Below are positions 41,641 to 50,734 of a stretch of DNA of 55,800 nucleotides, one piece after another. The notes beneath the pieces are model-generated. The model made no database searches, was not told the origin of the DNA, and was given only the letters and a program-made list of their open reading frames with translations. Each line of letters starts with the position of its first letter. Position 1 is the first letter of the stretch. The position numbers were made by a program, and so were the translations under genes. The DNA comes from Alphaproteobacteria bacterium (GTDB taxonomy: Bacteria; Pseudomonadota; Alphaproteobacteria; Thalassobaculales; Thalassobaculaceae), in the NCBI GenBank assembly GCA_013203465.1, contig JABMNR010000208.1, positions 1 to 55,800 of the forward strand. Direction: 5' to 3'.

Positions 41641-42479
41641 CCGGCGTGCCGGGACCAGTCCAAACCCATCGGGTCGGACTCCAGCACCCGGCCATCGTTC
41701 AGTGCGCCCAACCAGTCGAGACCGCCGCGCAGCCTGACCACCGGGCCGACCACCACGATGCAGGGCGGCGCCATGCCGGCCGTTGCCGCGTCGGTGACCG
41801 CCCGCGCCAGCGTGGTCTCCAACACCTTTTGGTTTGGCGTCGCGGCATTGGAGACGATGGCCACCGGTTCACCCGCCGGCCGGCCGCCAGCCATCAACCG
41901 CTCAGTAATGCCCGCCAGATGCTTCATCGCCATGTAAAACACCAGCACCGGCGCCCCCTTGGCCAAGGCGTCCCAGTCCATGCCGCCGGTCATGTCGCCG
42001 GTGGCATCATGGCCGGTGATGAAGGTCACGGCGTGGTTGGTGTCGCGGTGGGTGACCGGGATACCGGCATAGGCCAGACCACCAATGCCGGCGGTGACCC
42101 CCGGCACGATTCGGAACGGAATTCCCGCCGCCACCAAGCCCAACGCTTCCTCACTGCCGCGTCCGAACACGAACGGATCACCGCCCTTCAGCCGCAACAC
42201 CCGCAGCCCCTGGCGCGCCAACTGGATGAGGCGGAAGGTGATGTCGGCCTGTTTTGGCGAGGGCTTGCCGCCGCGCTTGCCGGCGAACTCTAGGGCGGCT
42301 TCGGGGCGGGCTAGGTCAAGGATCGCCTGATCCACCAACGCGTCGTAGACCACCACGTCCGCCTGACCCAGCGCGTTGACCGCGTGCAAGGTCAACAGAC
42401 CGGGGTCGCCGGGTCCGGCGCCGCACAGCCAAACATGGCCCGGCTCGAACGGCGGTGGGGTATAGGGCACGCGCTCCAT
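41637..42479 (-). CDS. cobA: Uroporphyrinogen-III C-methyltransferase
   Basis: A 280-residue SUMT. VWLCGAGPGDPGLLTLHAVN is the SAM-binding opening, VYDALVDQAILDL, RLKGGDPFVFGRGSEEAL, and IPVTHRDTNHAVTFITGHD are the family blocks. It methylates uroporphyrinogen III at C2 and C7 to precorrin-2, the entry to the corrin path. cobB follows with a GTGA overlap. It is divergent from cbiD with 70 bases between; nothing like a B12 riboswitch is visible there. Confidence 0.94.
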   Translation of the reverse strand: MERVPYTPPPFEPGHVWLCGAGPGDPGLLTLHAVNALGQADVVVYDALVDQAILDLARPEAALEFAGKRGGKPSPKQADITFRLIQLARQGLRVLRLKGGDPFVFGRGSEEALGLVAAGIPFRIVPGVTAGIGGLAYAGIPVTHRDTNHAVTFITGHDATGDMTGGMDWDALAKGAPVLVFYMAMKHLAGITERLMAGGRPAGEPVAIVSNAATPNQKVLETTLARAVTDAATAGMAPPCIVVVGPVVRLRGGLDWLGALNDGRVLESDPMGLDWSRHAG

Positions 42480-42549
42480 ACACCCAGCCTAACCGAGCCA
42501 AGGGCATCGGGCCTAGTCCCGGGGCGACCGCGCGGGGTAGAAATCCGTC

Positions 42550-43629
42550 ATGGTGCGAAAGCCCGACGGACCTCTTCGGCGCGGATGGACGACCGGCGCC
42601 TGCGCGACGGCGGCGACCAAGGCCGCCTACACCGCGCTGTTGGGTGGCGGGTTTCCCGACCCGGTGTCGATCCGGCTGCCCAAGGGGCAGGAACCGGCCT
42701 TCCCGCTGGCCCGAGAAGGACTGGGCGATGGCTGGGCGATGGCGGCGATCGTCAAGGACGCGGGCGACGACCCCGACGTGACCCATGGGGCGACGATCCA
42801 GGTCACCGTGCACCCCGCTGCTCCGGGCACGAGCGTGGTGTTCCGCGCCGGGGATGGGGTCGGCACCGTGACCAGGGCGGGGTTGCCGATCCCGCCGGGC
42901 GAGCCGGCGATCAATCCGGTGCCGCGCCGGATGATGGCCGAGGTGGTGGCCGAGGTCGCGGCGGCTCACGGCGGCTCGGGCGATGTGGAGATCGAGATCG
43001 CGGTACCGGGTGGCGAGGCCCTGGCGGCCAAGACCTGGAATCCCCGGCTCGGTATCGTCGGCGGCTTGTCGATCCTCGGCACCACCGGAATTGTCGTGCC
43101 GTTTTCCTGCGCCGCGTGGATTCACTCGATCCGTCGCGGCATCGACGTGGCGCGAGCCGCCGGGCTCGACCGCGTGGCGGCGTGCACCGGCTCGACCTCC
43201 GAGGCGGCGGTGGCGGCGCTCTACGAGCTGCCGGCGTTCGGCTATCTCGACATGGGCGATTTCGCCGGCGGCTTGCTCAAATACCTGCGCGCGCATCCGG
43301 TGCCCAAGCTGACCATCGGCGGCGGGTTCGGCAAGCTGACCAAACTGGCGCAAGGGGCGCTCGATCTGCATTCTGGCCGCAGTCAGGTGGATTTCGACTG
43401 GCTGGCGGACAAGCTCGCGGCCCTGGGCGGCGACCCGGAGAGGGCGCGCCACGCCAACACCGCGAACCAGGTGCTAGATCAAGCGCTGGCGGCGGGGCTA
43501 CCGCTGGCCGACGCGGTGGCGGCCGACGCGCGGGCCACCGCACTCGGGGTGCTCGATGGCGCGCCGGTGGCGGTCGAGGTGTTGGTGATCGATCGCGCGG
43601 GCGTGGTGGTGGGCCGGGCCGATGGCTGA
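42550..43629 (+). CDS. cbiD: Cobalt-precorrin-5B C1-methyltransferase
   Basis: A 359-residue CbiD. GWTTGACATAATKAAYTALL is the diagnostic opening, followed by GIDVARAAGLDRVAACTGST, LGIVGGLSILGTTGIVVPFS and LTIGGGFGKLTKLAQGALDL. CbiD methylates C1 in the early-cobalt (anaerobic) pathway, where the aerobic route would use CobF. Its presence with cbiG marks this route. The cobK start codon overlaps its end by eight bases. Confidence 0.94.
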   Translation: MVRKPDGPLRRGWTTGACATAATKAAYTALLGGGFPDPVSIRLPKGQEPAFPLAREGLGDGWAMAAIVKDAGDDPDVTHGATIQVTVHPAAPGTSVVFRAGDGVGTVTRAGLPIPPGEPAINPVPRRMMAEVVAEVAAAHGGSGDVEIEIAVPGGEALAAKTWNPRLGIVGGLSILGTTGIVVPFSCAAWIHSIRRGIDVARAAGLDRVAACTGSTSEAAVAALYELPAFGYLDMGDFAGGLLKYLRAHPVPKLTIGGGFGKLTKLAQGALDLHSGRSQVDFDWLADKLAALGGDPERARHANTANQVLDQALAAGLPLADAVAADARATALGVLDGAPVAVEVLVIDRAGVVVGRADG

Positions 43630-44377
43630 CCGCGTGCTGATCCTGGGCGGCACGGCGGAGGCGCGGGAACTGGCGGCGGCGCTGGTGTCAGCTGGCGCGT
43701 TTGAGCCGGTCACCGCGCTCGCCGGGCGGACCGACACCCCGGCGGAGATCGCGGGCACGGTCCGGGTCGGCGGCTTTGGCGGTGTCGACGGGTTGATCGA
43801 GCATCTGCGGGCGGAACGCTATACGGCGCTGATCGACGCCACCCATCCGTTCGCGCGGCAGATATCGGAGCACGCGGCACGCGCGGCGGCGCTGACCGGG
43901 GTGCCGCGTCTGGCCCTGGTCCGTCCGCCGTGGCGGGCCGGAGCTGGCGATCGTTGGATCGCGGCGGCCGACGAGCGCGCGGCGGCCGAGGCGGTGCGCG
44001 ATCTCGACCTTGGGGACGCCACGGTGTTTCTCGCCCTGGGCCGGCAGCGGGTGCAAGACTTCGCGGCGATCGGTGGGCGGTTTCTGCTGCGGACGGTCGA
44101 GCCGATGCCGCCGCCGTTCGAGAGCTTTCGCATGACCGCGGGACGCGGTCCATTCCATCGGGCGGACGAGCAAGCGCTATTCGAGGCGGAAGGTGTGGTC
44201 GTCCTCGTCTGCCGCAACAGCGGTGGTGCCTCGGGGCGGGCCACGCTCGACGCGGCGCGCGACCTCGGCCTGCCGGTGGTGATGATCGACCGGCCGGAAC
44301 CGCCGGAGCCGCCATGTGTCGAGACGGTGGCCGAGGCGTTCGGTTGGCTCAGACGTCGGCGGACCGTGTCGGCCTGA
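43622..44377 (+). CDS. cobK: Precorrin-6A reductase (CobK/CbiJ family)
   Basis: A 251-residue NADPH-dependent reductase. [18 protein letters not shown] is the nucleotide-binding start, [20 protein letters not shown] the substrate-binding block, and [11 protein letters not shown] with [14 protein letters not shown] the C-terminal signature. It reduces the macrocycle of precorrin-6A, or cobalt-precorrin-6A in the route indicated by cbiD. It overlaps cbiD and ends 29 bases into the 3' end of the convergent cobM gene. Confidence 0.92.
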   Translation: MADRVLILGGTAEARELAAALVSAGAFEPVTALAGRTDTPAEIAGTVRVGGFGGVDGLIEHLRAERYTALIDATHPFARQISEHAARAAALTGVPRLALVRPPWRAGAGDRWIAAADERAAAEAVRDLDLGDATVFLALGRQRVQDFAAIGGRFLLRTVEPMPPPFESFRMTAGRGPFHRADEQALFEAEGVVVLVCRNSGGASGRATLDAARDLGLPVVMIDRPEPPEPPCVETVAEAFGWLRRRRTVSA

Positions 44378-45119
44378 GCAGGTGGACATGCGCGCCGTCA
44401 TACAGCGCCGAGTCGCGGAAATCCGATGCCGATAACGCTTGGCCGACCAGAATCAGCGCCGTGCGGGTGATCTTCTCGGCCCGAACCGTCGCGGCGATGT
44501 CGGCCAGCGTGCCGCGCAGCACTTTCTGGTCCGGCCAGCCGACCCGGTAGACCACCGCCACCGGACAGTCGGCGCCGTAATGCGGTTCCAGCGCGCGCCG
44601 TACCTGCCGCAGATTGCGGATCGACAGGTGGATCGCCAGGGTCGCCTTGGTCCGCGCCAACGCTTCCAGCTCCTCGCCCGGCGGCATCGGCGAGGATTTC
44701 ATCGCCGTGCGGGTCAGGATCACCGTCTGGGCGACCTCGGGGATCGTCAGCTCGATGCCGAGCACGGCGGCGGCGGCGGCGTAGGCCGGCACGCCGGGGG
44801 TGATATCGAACGGAATGCCGGCCGCGTTCAGGCGCCGTATCTGCTCGGCGATGGCACCGTAGAGCGAGGGGTCGCCGGAATGCACCCGCGCCACGTCCAA
44901 GCCTTCGGCGTGGGCGATCTCGATCTCGGCCATGATTTGGTCGAGGGTCATGGGGGCGGTGTCGAGCACCCGGGCACCTGCCGGCGCATGAGCGACCACC
45001 GCCTCCGGCACCAGCGATCCGGCGTACAAACAGACCGGACAACGGGCGATCAGGTCGCGCGCCCGGATGGTCAGCAAATCCGGGTCGCCGGGCCCGGCAC
45101 CGATGAAATGCACGGTCAT
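44349..45119 (-). CDS. cobM: Precorrin-4 C11-methyltransferase (CobM/CbiF)
   Basis: A 256-residue SAM-dependent tetrapyrrole methylase. [55 protein letters not shown] and [20 protein letters not shown] are the CobM blocks. It methylates C11. Its start overlaps the stop of the cbiG-cobJ fusion by four bases. Its 3' end overlaps cobK on the opposite strand. Confidence 0.94.
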   Translation of the reverse strand: MTVHFIGAGPGDPDLLTIRARDLIARCPVCLYAGSLVPEAVVAHAPAGARVLDTAPMTLDQIMAEIEIAHAEGLDVARVHSGDPSLYGAIAEQIRRLNAAGIPFDITPGVPAYAAAAAVLGIELTIPEVAQTVILTRTAMKSSPMPPGEELEALARTKATLAIHLSIRNLRQVRRALEPHYGADCPVAVVYRVGWPDQKVLRGTLADIAATVRAEKITRTALILVGQALSASDFRDSALYDGAHVHLLRPTRSADV

Positions 45120-46909
45120 CGCCCGGTCTCTTTCGCGGTCATCGGGCTGCCCGGCTTCCCGGCATAGCCGCGCGGGGTGTAGACCCAGGTACCGCCATCG
45201 CCACGGGCGACCGCGCGGGTGGCCGAGGAGCCGACCAGCACCACGGTCAGCATGTCGATCGCCTCCGGGTCAAGATCGGCGAGTGTGGTCACGCGCACGC
45301 TCTCCTCGGGTCGGCCGAGCGAGCGGGCCAGCACCACCGGGGTGTCGGCCGGGCGGTGATCGGCCAGGATCGCCTTGGCGGCGTGCAGTTGGGTTCGGCG
45401 GCGCTTGGACACCGGGTTGTAGAACGCGATCACGAAATCGCCCTCGGCGGCGGCCCGCACCCGTGCCTCGATCGCCGGCCACGGGGTTAGCAGATCGGAC
45501 AGCGAAATGGTGCAGAAATCGTGACCCAGGGGCGCGCCGATCCGCGCCGCGGCGGCCTGCAGAGCGGAAATACCGGGGGCGACGACCACCTCGACCCGAC
45601 CCCACCCAGGCTGTCCACTTCTGTCCAACAGCTCGAACACCAAACTGGCCATGGCGTAGATGCCGGGATCGCCGGAGGATACCAGCGCCACCCGCCGTCC
45701 GCCGGCGGCCAGATCAAGGGCGGCGCGCGCCCGCTCCTCCTCGGCGCCCAAGGGAAACCCATGCCGCCGCGCGCGACCGGCCGCCGGACCCAACAGGTCG
45801 AGATACAGATCGTAGCCGACCAGATCCTCGGCGTCGGCGACCAGGGCGTCGACCTCCGGGGTGCGCCAAACGGCGGTGCCGGGGCCGGTGCCGACGATGG
45901 CCAAGTGCCCGCGAGGTCGGCCCACCGCCGCCGCATTGATCGGCTCGGACGCCTCGGCGACGGCACAGGTGGCGCGGGCCGATCGGCGCTTCGGGAGGAT
46001 CAGGTTTGCCTCGGCCCCGGCGGCGACGAATGCGGCCCCCTCGGCGACGCCGTGACAGCCGACCTCACGAAACACCACCTCGGACGGATTGACCAGTCGC
46101 GGCGCCTCCTGTTCCAACCGGTCGGCGTCGAAGAACCGGGCCGGCACGCCCAACCGCGCGGCCAGCGCGTGCACCGCCGGCTCGTCCGCCTTCAGGTCAA
46201 GCGAGACCACGCAAGCGATGGACGCAGGCGCCAAATCGGCCTCGGCCAGGGTCGCGCGGACCAAGTTCCAAAGCTCTTCCGGATCGCAGCCGCGCTCACA
46301 CCCGACGCCCAGCGCCAGGACCGCCGGGTGATAGACCAGTCGCTCCGGCCCGCCCTCGGCAGGGTGGATGGTCGACTGCAAGATCACGGCGCCATCCTCG
46401 GCGGTTGGCAGACCACTTGCCGCGATCCAGGGGATATCCCCCTCGATCCTTGCCGTGGCGCTCTCAAGCAGGGCGGCCGCCACGGTCTTATGATCGCCTG
46501 GATTGGCCAGCCGCCAACCGGCGGGCGGGTCGTCCAGGGCGACGCCGAACCGCCGGTCGCTGGCGGTGGTGATCGCCGCCACCCCGCCCAAGGCCTCGGC
46601 CAACCGGCGGGCGAGATCGTTGGCGCCGCGGTGGCCGCCGAGCAGCGGCACCGCGATCGCCCCATCCTCCGACAGTGCCACCACCGGCGGTTCCTCGGTC
46701 TTGCGAGCGATCTCGGGGGCCAGCGCCCGGATGGCGATGCCGGCGGCCCCGACCAACACAATCGGTTGGCCGGCCCGGAACGCGGCGCGCAGCCCCTCGG
46801 CAACACCGCCGGGGGTTTCCCGCACGGTGCCGTCGACGGCGCTGGCCGCGCGATCGGCCATGGGTCGGCCAGCGCGGGTGACATACATGATGATCGGCGT
46901 GGCATTCAT
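45116..46909 (-). CDS. cobJ: Bifunctional CbiG / CobJ: cobalt-precorrin-5A hydrolase and precorrin-3B C17-methyltransferase
   Basis: About 597 residues. The N-terminal part (to about 325) is CbiG-like: [40 protein letters not shown] and [20 protein letters not shown]. It opens the ring-A lactone and releases acetaldehyde in the early-cobalt route. From about 335, [20 protein letters not shown] begins a complete CobJ/CbiH methylase with [20 protein letters not shown] and [16 protein letters not shown]. The fusion is in frame with an Ala/Pro linker. ATG 46909 is preferred to 46915, since it gives the ATGA overlap with cobI and a GAGG at seven bases. Fusions of these two domains are known in alphaproteobacteria. 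Confidence 0.92.
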   Translation of the reverse strand: MNATPIIMYVTRAGRPMADRAASAVDGTVRETPGGVAEGLRAAFRAGQPIVLVGAAGIAIRALAPEIARKTEEPPVVALSEDGAIAVPLLGGHRGANDLARRLAEALGGVAAITTASDRRFGVALDDPPAGWRLANPGDHKTVAAALLESATARIEGDIPWIAASGLPTAEDGAVILQSTIHPAEGGPERLVYHPAVLALGVGCERGCDPEELWNLVRATLAEADLAPASIACVVSLDLKADEPAVHALAARLGVPARFFDADRLEQEAPRLVNPSEVVFREVGCHGVAEGAAFVAAGAEANLILPKRRSARATCAVAEASEPINAAAVGRPRGHLAIVGTGPGTAVWRTPEVDALVADAEDLVGYDLYLDLLGPAAGRARRHGFPLGAEEERARAALDLAAGGRRVALVSSGDPGIYAMASLVFELLDRSGQPGWGRVEVVVAPGISALQAAAARIGAPLGHDFCTISLSDLLTPWPAIEARVRAAAEGDFVIAFYNPVSKRRRTQLHAAKAILADHRPADTPVVLARSLGRPEESVRVTTLADLDPEAIDMLTVVLVGSSATRAVARGDGGTWVYTPRGYAGKPGSPMTAKETGR

Positions 46910-47625
46910 GTCCATGCCTCACCCCGGCTGTGGATGAGGATGGTTGAGAAATACGGCGCGCCGTCCTCGGCCACGGCATCCAGCGGCAGCACCCGTTCGG
47001 TCGCCATGGTGGCGCGCTCGACATAGCGGGCCCGGTCAGCCAATCCCATACGGTTCAGCAAGGCTCGAATCCGGCCGAAGTGCCGACCGACCTTGATCAG
47101 CACGGCGGCGTCGACCAGACGTAACCGCGCCTCCAGCACAGCGTCGTCGAGCGGCGCGGGCAGCACGGCCAGGGTGTCGTTGCGGGCGGCCAGCGGACTG
47201 CCCAGCCGCGCGGCGCAGGCGGTCAGGGACGAGACACCGGGGATCACCTCGACCGAGTGGCGCTCGGCCAGCCGGCCGAACAGATACATGAACGAGCCAT
47301 AGAAGAACGGGTCGCCCTCGCACAGCACCGCGACGTCGCGGCCTGCGTCGAGGGCGGCGCCCAGATCGGCCGCCGCCGCGTCATACACCTCCTGCGCCGG
47401 AAATCGCTCGACCACCATCGGCATACGGATGGCGTATTCCTCGATCCCTTCCGGCAAGTATTCGGCGACGATGGCGCGGGCCAGGCTGTCACCGGTCTCC
47501 GGCGCGGGATAGGCCACGATATCGGCCGCCCGCAGCAGACGCAGCGCCTTGAGGGTGATCAGCTCCGGATCGCCCGGACCGACACCGAGGCCCCAAAGCT
47601 TCCCTCGGCGCGGCCGGCCGCTCAT
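46906..47625 (-). CDS. cobI: Precorrin-2 C20-methyltransferase
   Basis: A 239-residue methylase. GKLWGLGVGPGDPELITLKA is the SAM-binding opening, followed by DIVAYPAPETGDSLARAIVA, AVLCEGDPFFYGSFMYLFGR and EVIPGVSSLTACAARLGSPL. It adds the C20 methyl to precorrin-2 or cobalt-factor II. ATG 47625 overlaps the cobL stop; an 11-codon longer frame is not conserved. It sits between cobL and the cbiG-cobJ fusion with four-base overlaps on both sides. Confidence 0.94.
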   Translation of the reverse strand: MSGRPRRGKLWGLGVGPGDPELITLKALRLLRAADIVAYPAPETGDSLARAIVAEYLPEGIEEYAIRMPMVVERFPAQEVYDAAAADLGAALDAGRDVAVLCEGDPFFYGSFMYLFGRLAERHSVEVIPGVSSLTACAARLGSPLAARNDTLAVLPAPLDDAVLEARLRLVDAAVLIKVGRHFGRIRALLNRMGLADRARYVERATMATERVLPLDAVAEDGAPYFSTILIHSRGEAWT

Positions 47626-48848
47626 GAGGGCGCTCCGTATGGCTTGGTAATCCGCCATTGGGTGACGGGCATGCTGGGGCGCCAGCCATGGAACGGCCCG
47701 ACCGGGTCGGCGCGGTCGATGGCGATCCGCGCCAACTCCCCGCCCAACTCGGCAAACCGGGCGAGCAGCACCGCCTCGCTTTCCAAGGTCACCGCGTTGG
47801 CGACCAGGCGGCCGCCCGGCTTAAGGGCGTGCCAGCAGGTATCGATGACACCGGGGACCGAGGCGCCGCCGCCAACGAAGACGGCGTCCGGCGTGTCCAA
47901 CGCCGTGAGCGCGTCCGGCGCCGTGCCCTCCAGAATCGCCAGGCCGGGCACGCCCAAGCGCTCGGCGTTCTCGGCGATCATCGCCCGGCGTGCTGGCTTG
48001 GGTTCGATGGCGATCGCGTGGTTCAGGGGATCGGCGCGCAGCCATTCGATCGCCACCGAACCGCATCCGGCGCCGACATCCCACAGCAATTGACCTGGAT
48101 AGGGTGCGAGAGCGGCGAGGGTGACCGCCCGCACCTCGCGTTTGGTCATCTGGCCGTCATGACGGAACGCGTCGTCCGGCAACCCGGCCAGCGTGCTGAG
48201 TGGTCGGGCGTTAGGCCCCGCCGTCAGCTCGACCGCGATGGTGTTGAGATCGGCCCCCGGCGAGTGATCCCACGCCTCGGCGCGGCCGTCCGCCCGGCGC
48301 TCGCGTGGCCCGCCCATATGCTCCAGCACGACCATTTCGCTGGCACCGAACCCACGCTCGATCAGGCGGGCGGCCACGGCGCTTGGCGTCGACGCGTCGG
48401 CCGACAACAGGATCAGCCGTGTTCCCGGTTGCAGATGCGGCTCCAGCAAAGCGAGCGGTCGGCCGTGCAGGGTGATCAGCCGGGTCGTATGTTCCGGCCA
48501 GCCCAACCGGGCACAGACCAGCGACCGGGCCGAGGGCGCCGGGATCACCGCCATCTCCGCCATCGGTACGTGGCGGGCAAGGGTGGTGCCGACGCCGAAA
48601 CAGAACGGGTCGCCGGTCGCCAGCACGCAGACCCGGTCTGGTTTGCGCTCCAGGATCGTCGCGACCAGGGTTGTGAGCGGGGACGGCCAGGCGAGGCGCT
48701 CGCGGGTGTCGGTGTCGGGCAGCATGGCGAGATGCCGGTCACCACCGACGATCACCTCGGCTTGATCCAGCAGCGCACGGCCGGCGGGGGACAGGCCGGC
48801 CAAACCGTCCTCGCCAATCCCCAGCACCGAGAGCCAAGGGGTGGTCAT
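47622..48848 (-). CDS. cobL: Precorrin-6Y C5,15-methyltransferase (decarboxylating)
   Basis: A 408-residue fusion of CbiE-type and CbiT-type methylases. The N-terminal half has LSVLGIGEDGLAGLSPAGRA and CVLATGDPFCFGVGTTLARH. The C-terminal half is a Rossmann SAM fold beginning GQMTKREVRAVTLAALAPYP, with LLWDVGAGCGSVAIEWL. It methylates C5 and C15 and decarboxylates the C12 side chain. It lies one base after cobH and overlaps cobI. Confidence 0.94.
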   Translation of the reverse strand: MTTPWLSVLGIGEDGLAGLSPAGRALLDQAEVIVGGDRHLAMLPDTDTRERLAWPSPLTTLVATILERKPDRVCVLATGDPFCFGVGTTLARHVPMAEMAVIPAPSARSLVCARLGWPEHTTRLITLHGRPLALLEPHLQPGTRLILLSADASTPSAVAARLIERGFGASEMVVLEHMGGPRERRADGRAEAWDHSPGADLNTIAVELTAGPNARPLSTLAGLPDDAFRHDGQMTKREVRAVTLAALAPYPGQLLWDVGAGCGSVAIEWLRADPLNHAIAIEPKPARRAMIAENAERLGVPGLAILEGTAPDALTALDTPDAVFVGGGASVPGVIDTCWHALKPGGRLVANAVTLESEAVLLARFAELGGELARIAIDRADPVGPFHGWRPSMPVTQWRITKPYGAPS

Positions 48849-48849
48849 C

Positions 48850-49512
48850 TCATATCCCTTCCCGGGCCAACGCGTTCACCGCCGCGCTCGCCATGGCGCT
48901 GCCGCCGCGCCGACCGAGCAAGGTAATGTAAGGCTGGTCGGTGCCGGCAAGGGCGGTTTTGGCTTCCGCGGCTCCGACAAAGCCGACCGGAAACCCGAGG
49001 ATCACCGCCGGACGTGGCGCGCCCTCGGCCAACAGTTCCAGAAGCCGAAACAGCGCGGTCGGCGCGTTGCCTATCGCCACCACCGCACCCGCCAGGTGGT
49101 CGATCCACAGCTCAACGGCGACGGCGGAGCGGGTCAAACCGGAATCCTTGGCCATCACCGCCACCCGCGCATCGTCGAGGGTGCAGATGACCCGGTTGCC
49201 GGCCGGCAGGCGGGAGCGGGTGATGCCGGCCTCGACCATGCGGGCGTCGGCTAGGATCGGCGCGCCGTCGGCGAGAGCCTGCCGACCAGCGGCAACCGCA
49301 CCCGGCGCCAGCCGCAGGTCCGGGGCGATGTCGGTCATGCCGCAGGCGTGGATCAGCCGCACGGCAACGCCGCGCTCTCCCGGCTCGAAGCGGGCGAGGT
49401 CGGCCTCCCCCTCGACGATCGCGAACGAGCGGCGGGTGATCTCGGCCGGATCGGTGATCCAGTCACGCGTGGCCATCGCGTCGTGCGCCACGCCGACCGG
49501 CCGATCGGTCAT
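48850..49512 (-). CDS. cobH: Precorrin-8X methylmutase
   Basis: A 220-residue CobH/CbiC. EITRRSFAIVEGEADLARFE, VRLIHACGMTDIAPDL (catalytic His), ILADARMVEAGITRSRLPAG and GFPVGFVGAAEAKTALA are the expected motifs. It moves the C11 methyl to C12, giving hydrogenobyrinate or cobyrinate. It overlaps cbiX by four bases and is followed by cobL. Confidence 0.94.
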   Translation of the reverse strand: MTDRPVGVAHDAMATRDWITDPAEITRRSFAIVEGEADLARFEPGERGVAVRLIHACGMTDIAPDLRLAPGAVAAGRQALADGAPILADARMVEAGITRSRLPAGNRVICTLDDARVAVMAKDSGLTRSAVAVELWIDHLAGAVVAIGNAPTALFRLLELLAEGAPRPAVILGFPVGFVGAAEAKTALAGTDQPYITLLGRRGGSAMASAAVNALAREGI

Positions 49513-50552
49513 CCCCCCAGACCCTTGCGCAAGGTCTTCGGCCCCATCGGATGGTCGGCCTGCGGATAGGGATGGTGATGATGGTCGTGCCCGTGCTCAT
49601 GGTCGTGCCCGTGCTCATGGTCGTGCCCGTGATCATGGCCGTGATCGTGTTCGTGTTCGTGGCTGTGGCCGTCGCCGGTACCGATGCCTTCGACGTGATG
49701 ATGGTGGCTCTCCTGCGACAACCCGACCTCGGCCTCGAAGCCCAGTACCTGCTCACGGTATTTGCACATCTGGCAGTTCATGTTGCCGGTGCCTTCCAGG
49801 ATCTCCTCGATCCGGGCCTCGAAGGTGCGCAGCACCATCTCGTGGTCGTTGAGGTAGGGCGCCTTGACGAACTCGATGTTCGGAAACTCCGCCGCCACCA
49901 GATCGGTGTAGTCGTAGATCCGCTCGACCAGAACGCCGGTGAACAGGAAATACGGAAACACCACGATCCGTTTGAAACCGAGCCGCGCGGCGTGGCGCAG
50001 GCCGGGCTCGACCAGCGGAAAGGTCACGCCGGAATAACAGGTCTCGCCCCAGCCGAAGCCCATGCCCTCCCACAACAGCCGCATGACCTTGGTGACGTTG
50101 GAATTGGCGTCCGGGTCGCTGGCGCCGCGCCCGACCACCATCAGCAAGGTGTCGTGGCGCGAGATGTCATCGCCGGCGGCCTTCAACGCTTGCTCGATGC
50201 GGTCGCCGGCGGCGTGCAGCATCCGGGTGTCGATCCCAAGTTCGCGGCCATAGCGGATGGTCATTCCCGGGTTTTGCGCCATGTAGGTGTTCAGCACCGA
50301 AGGGATATCGTTCTTGGCGTGACCGGCGGCGAACAACATGCCCGGCACCGCCAGCACCTCGGTCACCCCCTGGGCGCGCAACGCGTCGAGGCCGTTGCGG
50401 ATGATCGGGGTGGCGAATTCCAGGTAGCCGTAATCGACCGGGTACTTGCCGGCCAGCCGGTCGCGGAGGGCGTGGGCGACCGCGCCGAACTGATCGACCG
50501 CGTTTTGGTTGCGGCTGCCGTGGCCGCAGATCATGACGCCGAGCTTGCTCAA
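49509..50552 (-). CDS. cbiX: Sirohydrochlorin cobaltochelatase, long form with His-rich tail
   Basis: A 347-residue CbiX. The chelatase half begins VMICGHGSRNQNAVDQFGAV (catalytic His) and repeats in the second half with LLMVVGRGASDPDAN and TCYSGVTFPLVEPGL. MNCQMCKY gives a CxxC pair of the kind that holds an Fe-S cluster in long CbiX. A C-terminal tail of alternating His, Asp, Glu and Gly (about 285-335) should bind or store metal ions. It inserts cobalt into sirohydrochlorin, setting the early-cobalt route. The likely start is TTG 50552, with GGGAGAG five bases upstream; ATG 50534 is an alternative. It is the first gene of the cbiX-cobH-cobL-cobI-cobJ-cobM run. Confidence 0.93.
   Translation of the reverse strand: MSKLGVMICGHGSRNQNAVDQFGAVAHALRDRLAGKYPVDYGYLEFATPIIRNGLDALRAQGVTEVLAVPGMLFAAGHAKNDIPSVLNTYMAQNPGMTIRYGRELGIDTRMLHAAGDRIEQALKAAGDDISRHDTLLMVVGRGASDPDANSNVTKVMRLLWEGMGFGWGETCYSGVTFPLVEPGLRHAARLGFKRIVVFPYFLFTGVLVERIYDYTDLVAAEFPNIEFVKAPYLNDHEMVLRTFEARIEEILEGTGNMNCQMCKYREQVLGFEAEVGLSQESHHHHVEGIGTGDGHSHEHEHDHGHDHGHDHEHGHDHEHGHDHHHHPYPQADHPMGPKTLRKGLGG
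49581..49652 (+). repeat. 18-bp tandem repeat x4 coding the CbiX His-rich tail
   Basis: Units of atggtcgtgcccgtgctc at 49581-49598 (repeated exactly at 49599-49616), then two diverging copies (49617-49634 and 49635-49652). On the coding strand each gives a six-residue Asp/His/Glu/Gly block, so the length of the metal-binding tail can change by slippage. Confidence 0.85.
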
Positions 50553-50645
50553 AATACTCTCCCTTCGACCGCTGACAACGCGCCGAAGGGGTGTCGAGCA
50601 CCGCCCAAGAGCTGTTGCCGCGGATATCGCCTACGATGTATCCGG

Positions 50646-50664
50646 CCCCGAGGGAATCTCGGGG
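50646..50664. other. Short GC-rich hairpin in the cbiX/SDR divergent gap
   Basis: A perfect 7-bp inverted repeat, ccccgag and ctcgggg, around GGAAT, in the 182-base gap between the divergent cbiX and SDR genes. There is no T-tract, so it is not a clear terminator. No B12-box-like element was recognised on either strand of this gap. Confidence 0.3.
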
Positions 50665-50734
50665 CGCCCGTCACGACTGGCGTGTCGCGGGCCGTATCGT
50701 CGCTTGTAGACCTTGAGACTGGAGGGCCGCAACC

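Noticed and set aside
42480-42549. Possible cobalamin riboswitch between cobA and cbiD (also checked at 50553-50734)
   Set aside because: No B12-box-like sequence or compatible long leader was seen in either gap; 70 bases is too short for one.
49581-49652. Short regular repeats as a CRISPR array
   Set aside because: The units are 18 bp, contiguous without spacers, and lie in frame in the His-rich end of cbiX.
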